Positions 1 to 8,643 of a stretch of DNA of 64,000 nucleotides are shown in pieces. The stretch covers positions 62,001 through 126,000 of the forward strand of contig NZ_JAPCWE010000002.1 in assembly GCF_025943985.1 (NCBI RefSeq), written 5' to 3'. Below the pieces are notes generated by a model that was given only the letters and a program-made list of their open reading frames with translations, was not told the DNA's origin and ran no database searches. Source of the DNA: Anaerorudis cellulosivorans (lineage in GTDB: Bacteria > Bacteroidota > Bacteroidia > Bacteroidales > Dysgonomonadaceae). Position 1 is the first letter of the stretch. Each line of letters opens with the position of its first letter. The position numbers were made by a program, and so were the translations under genes.

Positions 1-1
1 T

Positions 2-2857
2 ACCAAAGTGATATTGCTTGCACAAGGAAGTTTCGCAGCTTTTTTGGAAGCGAATAAAAATGACAAGGGCGAACTTTTGGAACAAATAACAGGAACGGAA
101 ATCTATGGAGAGATTTCAAGAAAGGTTTTTGAACGAAACAAAGCGGAAAAAGAAAAATTAGATAAGGTTTTGTTTGAACTCGAAGCCATCAAAATTCTTT
201 CGGAAGAAGAAATTAAAAACCTGAATGATGAAATCGCTGCTTTCGAAGCAGAAAAAACACAATTGGACAAGGGGTTGCAAAAAATAGAAACCGCGAAGAA
301 ATGGCTTTCGGATTTGTACAGTTTGCAAAAGCAAATCGAAGAAGCAAAGTTAAAGTTACCCGAATTGGAAGCGAAAACCATAACGACCAAAGAAGCGTTT
401 GATGCTTCGGAAAGGGCTTTAAAGGCTATAAAAGAGAAGCAAAAAGAATTGGAGCCGTTATTTAGAAAGGTCAGAGAGCTCGATACCAAAATTTCAGAAA
501 AAGAAAAATTGTTGCGCCCCATTTTGACGACAACTTCAGATTTAGACAAAAACATAAAAGAATTATCGCAAACACTCGAGGCACAACATACGAATTTGGA
601 AAAGGCGAAAAAAATGCTGGAAGAAAAACAAAATTGGGCAAGTGAAAACAAGAAATACGAAGAATTGGTTTCCAACTATGCTGCAATTGAAAGTGAAAAT
701 CATCAATTAGTCTCTTCCTTCAACGAAATCGAAAACCTGAACGCTGAAATAACCAATTTGCAGAAAGATATGCGGTCGAAAGAAGCTGCACTTCAACAGG
801 CAACAAAAGTTTTCACAGAAAAGGAAAAGGATTTGGCAGAAAAAACCATTGAGCTTGAAACTAAAAAGAAGGAATATGCAGCAATATTGGACGGGAAGGA
901 GCTATCCTTGCTTCAATCAGAAAAAGAAAACATTTCCGGTCTGTACAATCAAATCAAAAATCTGATTCAGGTTGAACAGGTAATTGCTGACAATCAAAAA
1001 GAAATAAATGATTTTACCGATAAAATAAGACAACTCGAATCAACTATTCAAGAACTTTCAGAAAAAATTGAAGCGGACAAAACGGCCATCGACAATCTGG
1101 ATCGCCAAATCAATTTGCTGGACGAAAATATCAAACTGACAAAAACCATTCAACGTCTGGATGAACTCCGACATACGCTGAAAGACAGAGAGGAATGTCC
1201 ACTCTGTGGGGCATTGGAACACCCTTTTGCTCGTGGAAATGTTCCACAAATGGGAGAAAAGGAAATTGAATTGGCAAACTTAAAAAAACAATGGCAAGAG
1301 ATCACGAAAACGTTTCAACAGAACGAAAAAAAACTTGCGACATACAAGTCTGATATAGACAACGCTTTAAAAAACAAAGCAAAAGAGGAAAAATATCTAT
1401 CGGGCAATTTAGAAAAACAGAAGGAAATACTCGCCGAAATAAAAAGCATACAGGCTGATTTTACGATTCCTGACGGAGAAAATAAAATGGAGAAACTGAA
1501 GGAAATGCTGGCACAGAAACAAACTCAACTTAAAGGAGTTACAATCTTAATTGAACGGGCTGTAAATTGCGAAAGACAACTGGTAAACCTTCGAGACAAA
1601 GAAATTCCCGCTTTGCAAAGAGAAAAAGAGGTAGCTGAAAAATTAAAAAATGAAGCCAAAACCGCTCAAAAGTTAGCTGAACAACAATTGAACGACAAAC
1701 ACGAATTAGCAGCCACTGCAAAGGATAAATACGAAAAGGAAAGAGCTTCTTTGCTGGTCAAACTCCAAGACTATGGCGTTGAGAACATGGAGGGACTGAA
1801 AAGATGCCTCGATGCCTGGAACGAGAATAAAAAACAAACCGAAGAATTAACGAACCGAATTACCACGCTAAAAAGCGACATTGCTCTAAATAAAAAAGAA
1901 TTAGAAAATTTGAGGAAATTGCTTGCCGATAAGCAAAACGAAAAGCAGCAGATTGATTCAGAAAAGAAAGCACTTTCTGATCAACGGCAAGAAATCTTTG
2001 GCGATAAATTGGTGGAGAAAGAAGAAAATCTGCTGAAAAGAAGGCTTGAAGTCGCTGAAGCAGCAAGAGTAAATGCCGAAAGAGAAAAGAATGACGCAAA
2101 TACAGAACTCGAAAAAAACAGGGCTATTGTGTCTGAAAAAGAAAACGAGTGGACAGAAAAACAAGCATTGAAAATTACGGTAAAATCGTACGAAGAACTT
2201 CAAGCAGAAGGAGAAGAAGGGAAAATGAAGGCGGACGAGTTATCGCAAAGAATTGGAGCAAATAAGCAAACTTTACTGTCCAATGCCGAAAATTTAAAGA
2301 TCAGTGGTAATAAACTCAAAGAAAAGGAAAAGCAACAGGCAATTTCCAACAGATGGGCGAAACTGAATGAGCTGATTGGTTCCGGTGACGGGAAAAAATA
2401 CCGCAATTTTGCCCAAGCATTGACTTTTGAACATTTGATAAGTTTGTCGAACAGACAGTTGCAAAAAATGTCCGACCGCTATCTGCTGAAACGTTCCGGT
2501 GACAATTCCAACCCCTTTGAGCTGTCGGTCATCGACAAATTCCAAAACAGCGAAGAACGAACGGCGCAAAACCTTTCCGGGGGAGAAAAATTTATCGTCT
2601 CTCTTTCGCTTGCACTTGGTTTGGCCAATATGGCCGGTAAAAATATGAGCATCGACACCATGTTTATCGATGAAGGCTTTGGCACACTCGATTCCGATTA
2701 CCTTGACGTTGCGCTCAATGCTTTATCGAATTTGCAAAGCGAAGGAAAAATAATTGGTGTTATTTCGCACTTGACAGAGCTAAAAGAACGAATTTCAACC
2801 CACATTGAGGTGCTCCCGATGGGTAACGGGCGCTCCAAAATTCAAATAACAAATTGA
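2..2857 (+). CDS. sbcC: Exonuclease SbcC (Rad50-like ATPase), 5' end outside window
   Basis: This is the SMC/Rad50-type ATPase of the SbcCD nuclease, which cuts hairpins and processes DNA ends; SbcD supplies the nuclease. The frame is already open at base 2, and the first residues match the conserved LLAQG-FAAFL segment found about 150 residues into SbcC, so the Walker A part lies upstream of the window. Visible parts, counted from the GTG at base 8: very long Lys/Glu-rich coiled coils, a zinc-hook CPLCG near residue 397, the ABC signature LSGGEKF near 855, and Walker B MFIDEGFGTLD near 885. sbcD is not visible and is probably just upstream. A hairpin follows the stop. Family assignment is very safe; only the missing N-terminus limits it. 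Confidence 0.96.
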   Translation, partial: TKVILLAQGSFAAFLEANKNDKGELLEQITGTEIYGEISRKVFERNKAEKEKLDKVLFELEAIKILSEEEIKNLNDEIAAFEAEKTQLDKGLQKIETAKKWLSDLYSLQKQIEEAKLKLPELEAKTITTKEAFDASERALKAIKEKQKELEPLFRKVRELDTKISEKEKLLRPILTTTSDLDKNIKELSQTLEAQHTNLEKAKKMLEEKQNWASENKKYEELVSNYAAIESENHQLVSSFNEIENLNAEITNLQKDMRSKEAALQQATKVFTEKEKDLAEKTIELETKKKEYAAILDGKELSLLQSEKENISGLYNQIKNLIQVEQVIADNQKEINDFTDKIRQLESTIQELSEKIEADKTAIDNLDRQINLLDENIKLTKTIQRLDELRHTLKDREECPLCGALEHPFARGNVPQMGEKEIELANLKKQWQEITKTFQQNEKKLATYKSDIDNALKNKAKEEKYLSGNLEKQKEILAEIKSIQADFTIPDGENKMEKLKEMLAQKQTQLKGVTILIERAVNCERQLVNLRDKEIPALQREKEVAEKLKNEAKTAQKLAEQQLNDKHELAATAKDKYEKERASLLVKLQDYGVENMEGLKRCLDAWNENKKQTEELTNRITTLKSDIALNKKELENLRKLLADKQNEKQQIDSEKKALSDQRQEIFGDKLVEKEENLLKRRLEVAEAARVNAEREKNDANTELEKNRAIVSEKENEWTEKQALKITVKSYEELQAEGEEGKMKADELSQRIGANKQTLLSNAENLKISGNKLKEKEKQQAISNRWAKLNELIGSGDGKKYRNFAQALTFEHLISLSNRQLQKMSDRYLLKRSGDNSNPFELSVIDKFQNSEERTAQNLSGGEKFIVSLSLALGLANMAGKNMSIDTMFIDEGFGTLDSDYLDVALNALSNLQSEGKIIGVISHLTELKERISTHIEVLPMGNGRSKIQITN

Positions 2858-2888
2858 CCTCCCATGCTAAAGATGAAATCGAAAAGCA

Positions 2889-2927
2889 TAAATGCAATAC
2901 CTGAACTATGCTCAGATATTGCATTTA
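2889..2927. terminator. Hairpin between convergent sbcC and lipoprotein gene
   Basis: An 11-bp perfect stem (2889-2899 with 2917-2927) holds a further 4-bp inner stem CTGA/TCAG. It lies about 30 bp after the sbcC stop and about 20 bp after the end of the convergent lipoprotein gene, so it could end transcription from both sides. The T-run is weak on either strand, so this is a likely rather than a certain terminator. Confidence 0.55.
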
Positions 2928-2945
2928 ATAAAAAGATAATTCACA

Positions 2946-3341
2946 TTAATCGAACGTCCATACGGTTAATCCTACTCCTGCTACCTCCATCTTTATTACC
3001 AATTTTGAAAGTGAGATTTCAACAACTTCAAAAACCCCAACACCATTGAGCGTAAGCGAACTACCATCGGCCGATAACGACCATGTACCCGTTTTCATTG
3101 TTTCATCTCCACATTTTTCATTCGGATCAATGGTATATGACCCATCCGATTTAAAATTCCATACATCATCCAGCTCACACGGTTCATTGAGTGTTTCAAC
3201 TCCCAGTACTTTTTTGGAAATCAAGTTCCACGGCCTAATAATCATTTTTGTTTCGTTGACTTCTTCATCCGTGCAAGACGTCCATCCCATGGTCAGCATT
3301 GCAGCAAAGACCATCATCATTACATAACTGATTCTTTTCAT
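2946..3341 (-). CDS. Small lipocalin-like lipoprotein
   Basis: A 131-residue protein with a signal peptide ending in a lipobox-like WTSC (Cys near residue 23), so it is probably an envelope lipoprotein. After it comes a short beta-rich domain: a W-x-L start, then a W-N-F-x-S-D-G-S-Y repeat unit and a matching T-G-T-W-S-L-S-A-D-G-S unit. This is the pattern of the lipocalin-like DUF families common in Bacteroidales. The ligand is unknown. It is a single gene, convergent with sbcC. Start is ATG at 3341. No TAnnTTTG promoter was found directly upstream. Family call rests on pattern, not on a search. Confidence 0.75.
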   Translation of the reverse strand: MKRISYVMMMVFAAMLTMGWTSCTDEEVNETKMIIRPWNLISKKVLGVETLNEPCELDDVWNFKSDGSYTIDPNEKCGDETMKTGTWSLSADGSSLTLNGVGVFEVVEISLSKLVIKMEVAGVGLTVWTFD

Positions 3342-3648
3342 AGTGCATTGTGTTTGTTTAATGAAAAATTGATGTTATGTTAGATATAAATCTAACAATT
3401 TTATAACGATCGAAACGACCAAAAAGTTTTCAATTTAAAAGAGCAACATTCACGATAGGTTTTGTGCAGGTTTTTTTAAGCAAAAACAATGAAAAACGTT
3501 TTTGTTTTGAATAAAGGTATCGTGTGGTTGATGTCGCCATAGGTGTTGGCTGCCCGACGGGGGAAGTCGGACTAAAATTACTCGCGTAATCGTTTGAATG
3601 ATCCAACTCAATAATGATGAACTCTAAGCCTTGGTGTGAGGATGAGCA
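3342..3648. other. Non-coding gap, 307 bp
   Basis: Nothing coding is convincing here. It holds small inverted repeats: GTTAGAT/ATCTAAC (3379-3385/3390-3396), CCGAC/GTCGG (3554-3558/3566-3570) and ATTAC/GTAAT (3577-3581/3586-3590). The last two lie downstream of the SulP gene but lack a T-run, so they are not clear terminators. Confidence 0.4.
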
Positions 3649-5439
3649 TTAATTTTTTTCGTTTAATTCGTGTTCTTCGTTGCGACGGGATTTTTTCTCT
3701 TTCGTTGGATCTTTCTTTGCATCTTTCCTCAAATCTTTCTTCCCTTTCATTTCGGTCAGCACTTTTGCCCGTTCAACTGCCAAATGAATATTGGAACAAA
3801 TATTTTCTTCTCCGATGAGTTGGGGAATAGCCGATTTTTTGAGGCTTTCGTGCACATTTTCTTTTACGCCGGAAAGAATAACCGCTATTTTCTCTTTGCG
3901 GGAGTTTCGACACAAGGTTTCCAGGTTGTTTAATCCGGTAGCATCGATAAACGGAACTTTCCGCATTCGTATGATTCTCACAGCCGGGCGATCGCCGATG
4001 GTACGCATTTTTTCATCGAACTTATTGGCGATACCGAAGAAAAACGGTCCGACGATTTCGTACACCTCAACCCCTTTGGGCAAGTAGAGCACCTCGTCAT
4101 TTGAATTATCCGCGTGCGACTCGATTTCTTTCGACATGTCGATTTTATCGGTAATAAGCGAAATCTCGGTACTTTCTGTGACGCGTTTGATGAAAGCAAA
4201 AACGGCCAACAACAACCCTACCTCGATGGCAATGGTCAAATCGAAAATCACGGTAAGCAGAAACGTAGTCAGCAAAACAGCCAGTGTCGATTTCGATTGT
4301 TTTGTCAACGACAAAAACGTACGCCATTCGCTCATATTGTATGCAACCACAACCAATACACCGGCAAGACAAGCCATAGGAATGTAGCCTGTCAAATCGC
4401 CAAGGAACAACAAAATAAACAATAAAACCACCGCATGTACCACCCCCGCAACAGGAGTCCGACCACCGTTATTGATATTCGTCATGGTACGTGCAATGGC
4501 TCCTGTAGCCGGTATTCCGCCGAAAAACGGGGTAACAATGTTTGCCACTCCCTGCGCCACGAGTTCCATGTTGGAGTTGTGCCTGTGCCCGGTTACCCCA
4601 TCGGCCACCGTTGCCGAGAGCAACGACTCGATGGCTCCCAACATAGCAATGGTAAAAGCCGAAGGGAAAAGCAGGCGGACACTCTCGAGATTAAAGGCAA
4701 TATGTTTTGCCTCAGGCAAATCGGCATTGATGGCAAACCGATCGCCGATAGTTTCAATGCTGTGGATACCGCCATATGTTTTCATCAAATACACCACAAC
4801 GGTCATCAAGACAATGGCCACCAGCGCTCCGGGTATTTTTTGGGAGATTTTCGGCGTCACAAAAATAATCAGAACACTGGCCACGGCTACCAACGTGGTC
4901 CACGGGTCAATCGTGTGAAAATATTGCGAATAGACAGCCCATTTTTCTAAAAAATCCGCCGGGAGCTTCGGTGTGGCCAATCCAAAAAAATCGTTGATTT
5001 GCGTGAAAAAGATCGTGACGGCAATGCCGCTCGTGAAACCTACTACAATGGGATAGGGAACAAATTTGATAACCGTTCCCAGTTTGAGAGCCCCCATCAA
5101 TATCAGCATGATGCCAGCCAATACGGTTGCAATAGCCAGACCTTCAAATCCATATTGTTCGACGATACCGTGAACAATGACAATGAAGGCACCGGTAGGA
5201 CCTCCGATTTGTACTGTGCTTCCGCCAAGCAGGGAAATCAGAAAACCGCCGACAACAGCCGTGATGATTCCTCGTTCGGGAGTCACGCCCGACGAAATAC
5301 CAAAGGCAATGGCCAAGGGTAAGGCAACAATGCCTACAATTATCCCTGCCATCAAATCGGCAGTAAATTTTTCTTTATTATAACTTCGTAACGAACGGAT
5401 CAATTCCGGCCGGAAATCCTTCAAAAAATTAAAATTCAC
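3649..5439 (-). CDS. SulP family anion transporter with STAS domain
   Basis: A 596-residue inner-membrane transporter of the SLC26/SulP family, which moves sulfate, bicarbonate or other anions. The first ~400 residues hold the hydrophobic transport core, starting with the typical ALPLAIAFGI segment near residue 40. Residues ~430-550 form a cytoplasmic STAS domain. The last ~40 residues are an unusual Lys/Glu/Asp-rich polar tail. The start is GTG at 5439; the length suits the family. A promoter of the Bacteroides type lies just upstream. It stands alone, so the substrate cannot be read from context. Confidence 0.93.
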   Translation of the reverse strand: MNFNFLKDFRPELIRSLRSYNKEKFTADLMAGIIVGIVALPLAIAFGISSGVTPERGIITAVVGGFLISLLGGSTVQIGGPTGAFIVIVHGIVEQYGFEGLAIATVLAGIMLILMGALKLGTVIKFVPYPIVVGFTSGIAVTIFFTQINDFFGLATPKLPADFLEKWAVYSQYFHTIDPWTTLVAVASVLIIFVTPKISQKIPGALVAIVLMTVVVYLMKTYGGIHSIETIGDRFAINADLPEAKHIAFNLESVRLLFPSAFTIAMLGAIESLLSATVADGVTGHRHNSNMELVAQGVANIVTPFFGGIPATGAIARTMTNINNGGRTPVAGVVHAVVLLFILLFLGDLTGYIPMACLAGVLVVVAYNMSEWRTFLSLTKQSKSTLAVLLTTFLLTVIFDLTIAIEVGLLLAVFAFIKRVTESTEISLITDKIDMSKEIESHADNSNDEVLYLPKGVEVYEIVGPFFFGIANKFDEKMRTIGDRPAVRIIRMRKVPFIDATGLNNLETLCRNSRKEKIAVILSGVKENVHESLKKSAIPQLIGEENICSNIHLAVERAKVLTEMKGKKDLRKDAKKDPTKEKKSRRNEEHELNEKN

Positions 5440-5471
5440 CCTAAAACAATCTTTTCAGTTAAAAACGGCTG

Positions 5472-5502
5472 CAAAATTAGGAATAAAAAACATACTTTCA
5501 AA
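5472..5502 (-). promoter_or_regulatory. Promoter of the SulP gene
   Basis: On the minus strand a TTTG (5499-5502) is followed after 19 bp by TAATTTTG (5472-5479), a full match to the Bacteroides sigma-ABfr form TTTG-N19/20-TAnnTTTG. The -7 box is 32 bp before the start codon. Confidence 0.75.
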
Positions 5503-5620
5503 AAAATATACGACGCCAACCACTTTGCAGCGTCTACCGGTAAGAAAACAAGCGGGGGCAATTCCCGACATTCGGTTTAACCACGTTTTTGTTCAGTAGA
5601 TGAGTTTTGCAGGCCTTTTA

Positions 5621-5833
5621 TCGCTTCTCCTTCGCTTCTCCTTCGCTCTTCCTTCGCTTCTAAGCAGGGACGACAACATCGGATTCCGTAAGGTCAGTGT
5701 AAAGTAAACCTATGTACATGCCGCATGTAGAGCGCAATACAGAGGCGAAGCCAAAGCAAACTTTATGCGAGGATGACGCAAGTCTGATGCAAGCATGGAG
5801 CGAGGATGGTGCAGCCTTGGTACGGAGAAGGTG
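5621..5833 (+). repeat. Intergenic repeat, copy A
   Basis: A roughly 210-bp block between the SulP gene and the porin gene. It opens with iterated CTTCTCCTTCG-like units, continues with GCAGGGACGACAAC, and ends with a 27-bp run (5784-5810) that recurs without change at 61646-61672 (copy B), in the same orientation. The middle parts are diverged. A 68-codon frame lies inside but looks like chance. It is probably a degenerate dispersed element; its nature is unknown. Confidence 0.7.
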
Positions 5834-5913
5834 CCAATTTGTTATTCCACAAGAAATTAAATATGTCATATTGATTTTATTTCAAATAAAATTCAATCTT
5901 TTTGGTATTATAT

Positions 5914-5945
5914 TTTGATATTAGATATCTTTTTATTTATCTTTG
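5914..5945 (+). promoter_or_regulatory. Promoter of the porin-glnK-amtB operon
   Basis: TTTG (5914-5917), 20 bp, then TATCTTTG (5938-5945): an exact Bacteroides-type promoter, 43 bp before the porin start codon. Confidence 0.8.
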
Positions 5946-5988
5946 CATCGAAATAATATCATTATGTATTTCTAAATGTTTATAGGTT

Positions 5989-6657
5989 ATGAAAAAGAAA
6001 ATTTCATTTACAGCTGTACTGGCCGTTATGACGCTGGGTTCGTATGCTCAGGAAACAGCCTCGAACTGGTCGGCAGGTGCCGACATTGTAAGCTCTTATG
6101 TGTGGCGTGGCCTTTATCTGTCCAATGCATCCATTCAGCCGACAGTCACGTTTTCGTCAGAAAGATTTGCGGTTGGCGGCTGGGGTTCCGCCGGATCAGA
6201 CGGCTATCTTGAGGCCGACCTGTTTGCCAAATACCAGTTTGATTTCGGTCTTTGGCTGGGTTTGACCGATTATTACTTCCCGAGCATAGAAAACGGGAAC
6301 GATTATTTCGATGTGAGCAAGGAAACCGGATCTCACGCTTTCGAAATAAACGTTGAATACGGAATTACAGGGTTTAACATTACCGGCAATTATATCCTAA
6401 ACAAAGCCGGCGGGGCAGGTTCACAAGGAAGTGATATGTATTTTGAAACTGATTATTCGTACAAAAACTTCCGAATTTTCGTAGGCGGTGGCAACGGTTG
6501 GCACTCCCAGAGCGGAAATTTCAATATTACGAATATCGGTATCGGCATTACAAAAGATATACCGATATCAGCCACATTATCCTTTCCTGTTAAAGGAAGC
6601 ATCGTTTTAAATCCCAACACTCAAAAATGCTATGTGGTTGCAGGCATTACCTTATAA
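5989..6657 (+). CDS. TorF-like outer-membrane beta-barrel protein
   Basis: A 222-residue protein with a clear signal peptide (about 20 residues, cut after SYA) and alternating beta-strand pattern. The motif Y-V-W-R-G-L-Y-L-S near residue 37 and the final aromatic-poor strand ending in AGITL fit the TorF/Gcw_chp putative porin family (TIGR02001). Being first in an operon with PII and AmtB, it likely lets ammonium or other nitrogen compounds cross the outer membrane; that role is inferred from context. It has its own promoter, and glnK follows after 32 bp. Confidence 0.8.
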   Translation: MKKKISFTAVLAVMTLGSYAQETASNWSAGADIVSSYVWRGLYLSNASIQPTVTFSSERFAVGGWGSAGSDGYLEADLFAKYQFDFGLWLGLTDYYFPSIENGNDYFDVSKETGSHAFEINVEYGITGFNITGNYILNKAGGAGSQGSDMYFETDYSYKNFRIFVGGGNGWHSQSGNFNITNIGIGITKDIPISATLSFPVKGSIVLNPNTQKCYVVAGITL

Positions 6658-6689
6658 AAAAAACAATTAATTTCAAAACAAGCAAGAAT

Positions 6690-7037
6690 ATGAAAAGAAT
6701 TGAAGCTATCGTAAGAAAATCATGTTACGATGAAGTTGTTGAAGAACTTCATAATGTAGGAATAGACTTCCTGACGTATTGGGGAGTTACCGGCGTGGGC
6801 AACGAAAAAGCGAGTTCGATATACCGGGCTACCGTTTACGAAACGCGAATGATAGAACGCGTCATGATCTCCTTTGTTTGCCGTGAACAATTCGTCGATC
6901 CGGCTTGCGACGCCATCATCAAAGCAGCAAGAACGGGAGACATGGGCGACGGAAAAATATTCATTTCACCCATCGAAGAATCCATTCGAATCCGGACAGG
7001 TGAAAGGGGTCCCGAATCATTATACATCAAAGAATAA
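6690..7037 (+). CDS. glnK: PII nitrogen-regulatory protein
   Basis: A 115-residue PII signal protein that binds ATP/ADP and 2-oxoglutarate and controls the AmtB channel. The start at 6690 (MKRIEAIV) is chosen because it aligns with GlnB/GlnK proteins; a longer frame runs back into the porin gene. The C-terminal signatures GDGKIFISP and RIRTGERG are clear. The T-loop is unusual: GVGNEKASSIYRA replaces the enteric GFGRQKGHAELYRG, with Glu39 in place of the Gln39 that touches Mg-ATP-2-oxoglutarate in E. coli, and about one residue fewer. It lies between the porin and amtB genes, presumably in one transcript. Confidence 0.93.
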   Translation: MKRIEAIVRKSCYDEVVEELHNVGIDFLTYWGVTGVGNEKASSIYRATVYETRMIERVMISFVCREQFVDPACDAIIKAARTGDMGDGKIFISPIEESIRIRTGERGPESLYIKE

Positions 7038-7173
7038 ATGAGTCCACTTGAATAAGTCTTGTTTATCGAAAACGAGTAAAAAAATAAACGTGATAATCAA
7101 GTTTTTACAAAATTTATTTTAAGCAATTTGGACTTTTTAAAGCAGACTCATAAATAAATAAATAATCATACAT

Positions 7174-8400
7174 ATGGACACATCAATATTATCCGCATTA
7201 AATACAGTTTGGGTATTGCTGACGGCAGCGTTGGTATTTTTTATGCAGACAGGTTTCGCATTGGTTGAAGCAGGATTTACGCGAACCAAAAACACCACTA
7301 ACATCTTATTCAAAAACCTGATAGATTTTTGTATCGGAAGCATTGTCTTTTGGCTTATCGGATACGGACTGATGTTTGGGAGTGGAAATGGATTCATCGG
7401 AAAGATCGAATGGTTTTCAAAAGTGGACCACGGTGCATCCTTAGGCCTTCCGAATCCCGCATTTTTCTTCTTTCAACTGGTATTTGCTGCAACTGCGGCA
7501 ACCATCGTATCGGGAGCAATGGCAGAGCGAACCAAATTCAAAGCCTACCTAATGTACAGCCTGATCATTTCGTCCGTGATCTATCCCATTTCGGGTCACT
7601 GGGTATGGGGAGGCGGCTGGCTTTCGACAATGCAGACCCCTTTTCACGATTTTGCTGGATCTACTGTAGTTCATTCAGTTGGCGGATGGATCGCATTGGT
7701 AGGCGCTGCATTTCTTGGACCTCGAAAAGGAAAATATAAAAACGGTAAAGCAAATGCCATTCCGGGACATAGTCTTACGCTGTCCGCACTGGGAGTTTTT
7801 ATTCTCTGGCTTGGCTGGTTTGGGTTTAATCCCGGTTCCACGCTCAGTTTATCTGATCCGAATTTGGTAGCCAATATTTTTGTAACTACGAACAGTGCTG
7901 CCGCCGCAGCAGGTATTGCAACTTTAATCACAACTTGGCTCAGATATGGCAAGCCCACATTCAGCATGACACTGAACGGCGTTTTGGCGGGTCTGGTAGC
8001 GATTACTGCCGGTTGTGATGTAGTTACGCCGGGCGGAGCAATCGTTATCGGATTGATGGCGGGCGTGTTGGTTGTTTTTGCTGTAGAATTTTTCGACAAG
8101 ATCGTAAAAATAGACGATCCTGTAGGCGCAATTTCCGTTCATGGAGTCAACGGCACTTTCGGAACGTTAATGGTAGGATTCTTTTCCCACAATCCCGATT
8201 TATTAGGCCTTTTCTATGGTGGAAATGCCAGTGTGTTGGTTAGCCAAATCATCGGTATGGTTACCGTAGGCGGATGGGCCATTTTGTGCGCATTCATTTT
8301 GTTTTTCATCTTAAAAAACACGATGGGAATTCGAGTAAGCAACAAAGAAGAAGAAATCGGAATCGACTTTTTCGAACACGGGGAAAAAGCCTACAATTAA
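7174..8400 (+). CDS. amtB: Ammonium transporter AmtB
   Basis: A 408-residue inner-membrane ammonium channel with about 11 membrane helices. The twin pore histidines are visible in VVHSVGGW (near residue 168) and ISVHGVNGTFG (near residue 320). The protein starts directly at the first helix with no long cleaved leader. The C-terminal tail (EEEIGIDFFEHGEKAYN) is the part that normally docks PII. It is 136 bp after glnK, in the classical glnK-amtB pair. The start at 7174 gives the normal family length. Confidence 0.96.
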   Translation: MDTSILSALNTVWVLLTAALVFFMQTGFALVEAGFTRTKNTTNILFKNLIDFCIGSIVFWLIGYGLMFGSGNGFIGKIEWFSKVDHGASLGLPNPAFFFFQLVFAATAATIVSGAMAERTKFKAYLMYSLIISSVIYPISGHWVWGGGWLSTMQTPFHDFAGSTVVHSVGGWIALVGAAFLGPRKGKYKNGKANAIPGHSLTLSALGVFILWLGWFGFNPGSTLSLSDPNLVANIFVTTNSAAAAAGIATLITTWLRYGKPTFSMTLNGVLAGLVAITAGCDVVTPGGAIVIGLMAGVLVVFAVEFFDKIVKIDDPVGAISVHGVNGTFGTLMVGFFSHNPDLLGLFYGGNASVLVSQIIGMVTVGGWAILCAFILFFILKNTMGIRVSNKEEEIGIDFFEHGEKAYN

Positions 8401-8539
8401 AAAATAATCTGTGGAAAGATAGAATAACAGTGTGTTTATGTATGAGAAATATATGAAAGAACAAAATAAAACATAAAATCGATATTTCATACCATTTTGT
8501 TAAATAATATCATCATTCAGAAATATATTGACAAAATAT

Positions 8540-8570
8540 TTTGACGAAATAAATAATATTGCTACTTTTG
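8540..8570 (+). promoter_or_regulatory. Promoter of glnN
   Basis: TTTG (8540-8543), 19 bp, then TACTTTTG (8563-8570), an exact match to the Bacteroides consensus, 73 bp before the glnN start. It shows that glnN can be transcribed apart from amtB. Confidence 0.8.
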
Positions 8571-8643
8571 CATCATCACTATTCAACATTATTATTGAAA
8601 TTAAAGCATAGTCCGACTAACAACCCATTATATTTATCCAATT

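Noticed and set aside
103-675. Antisense frames over sbcC and many other genes
   Set aside because: They are Ser/Phe/Leu-rich mirror frames of real coding sequence with no domain, start signal or context.
5712-5918. A 68-residue gene inside repeat copy A
   Set aside because: The matching place in copy B does not keep the frame, and the tail is read from AT-rich promoter sequence.
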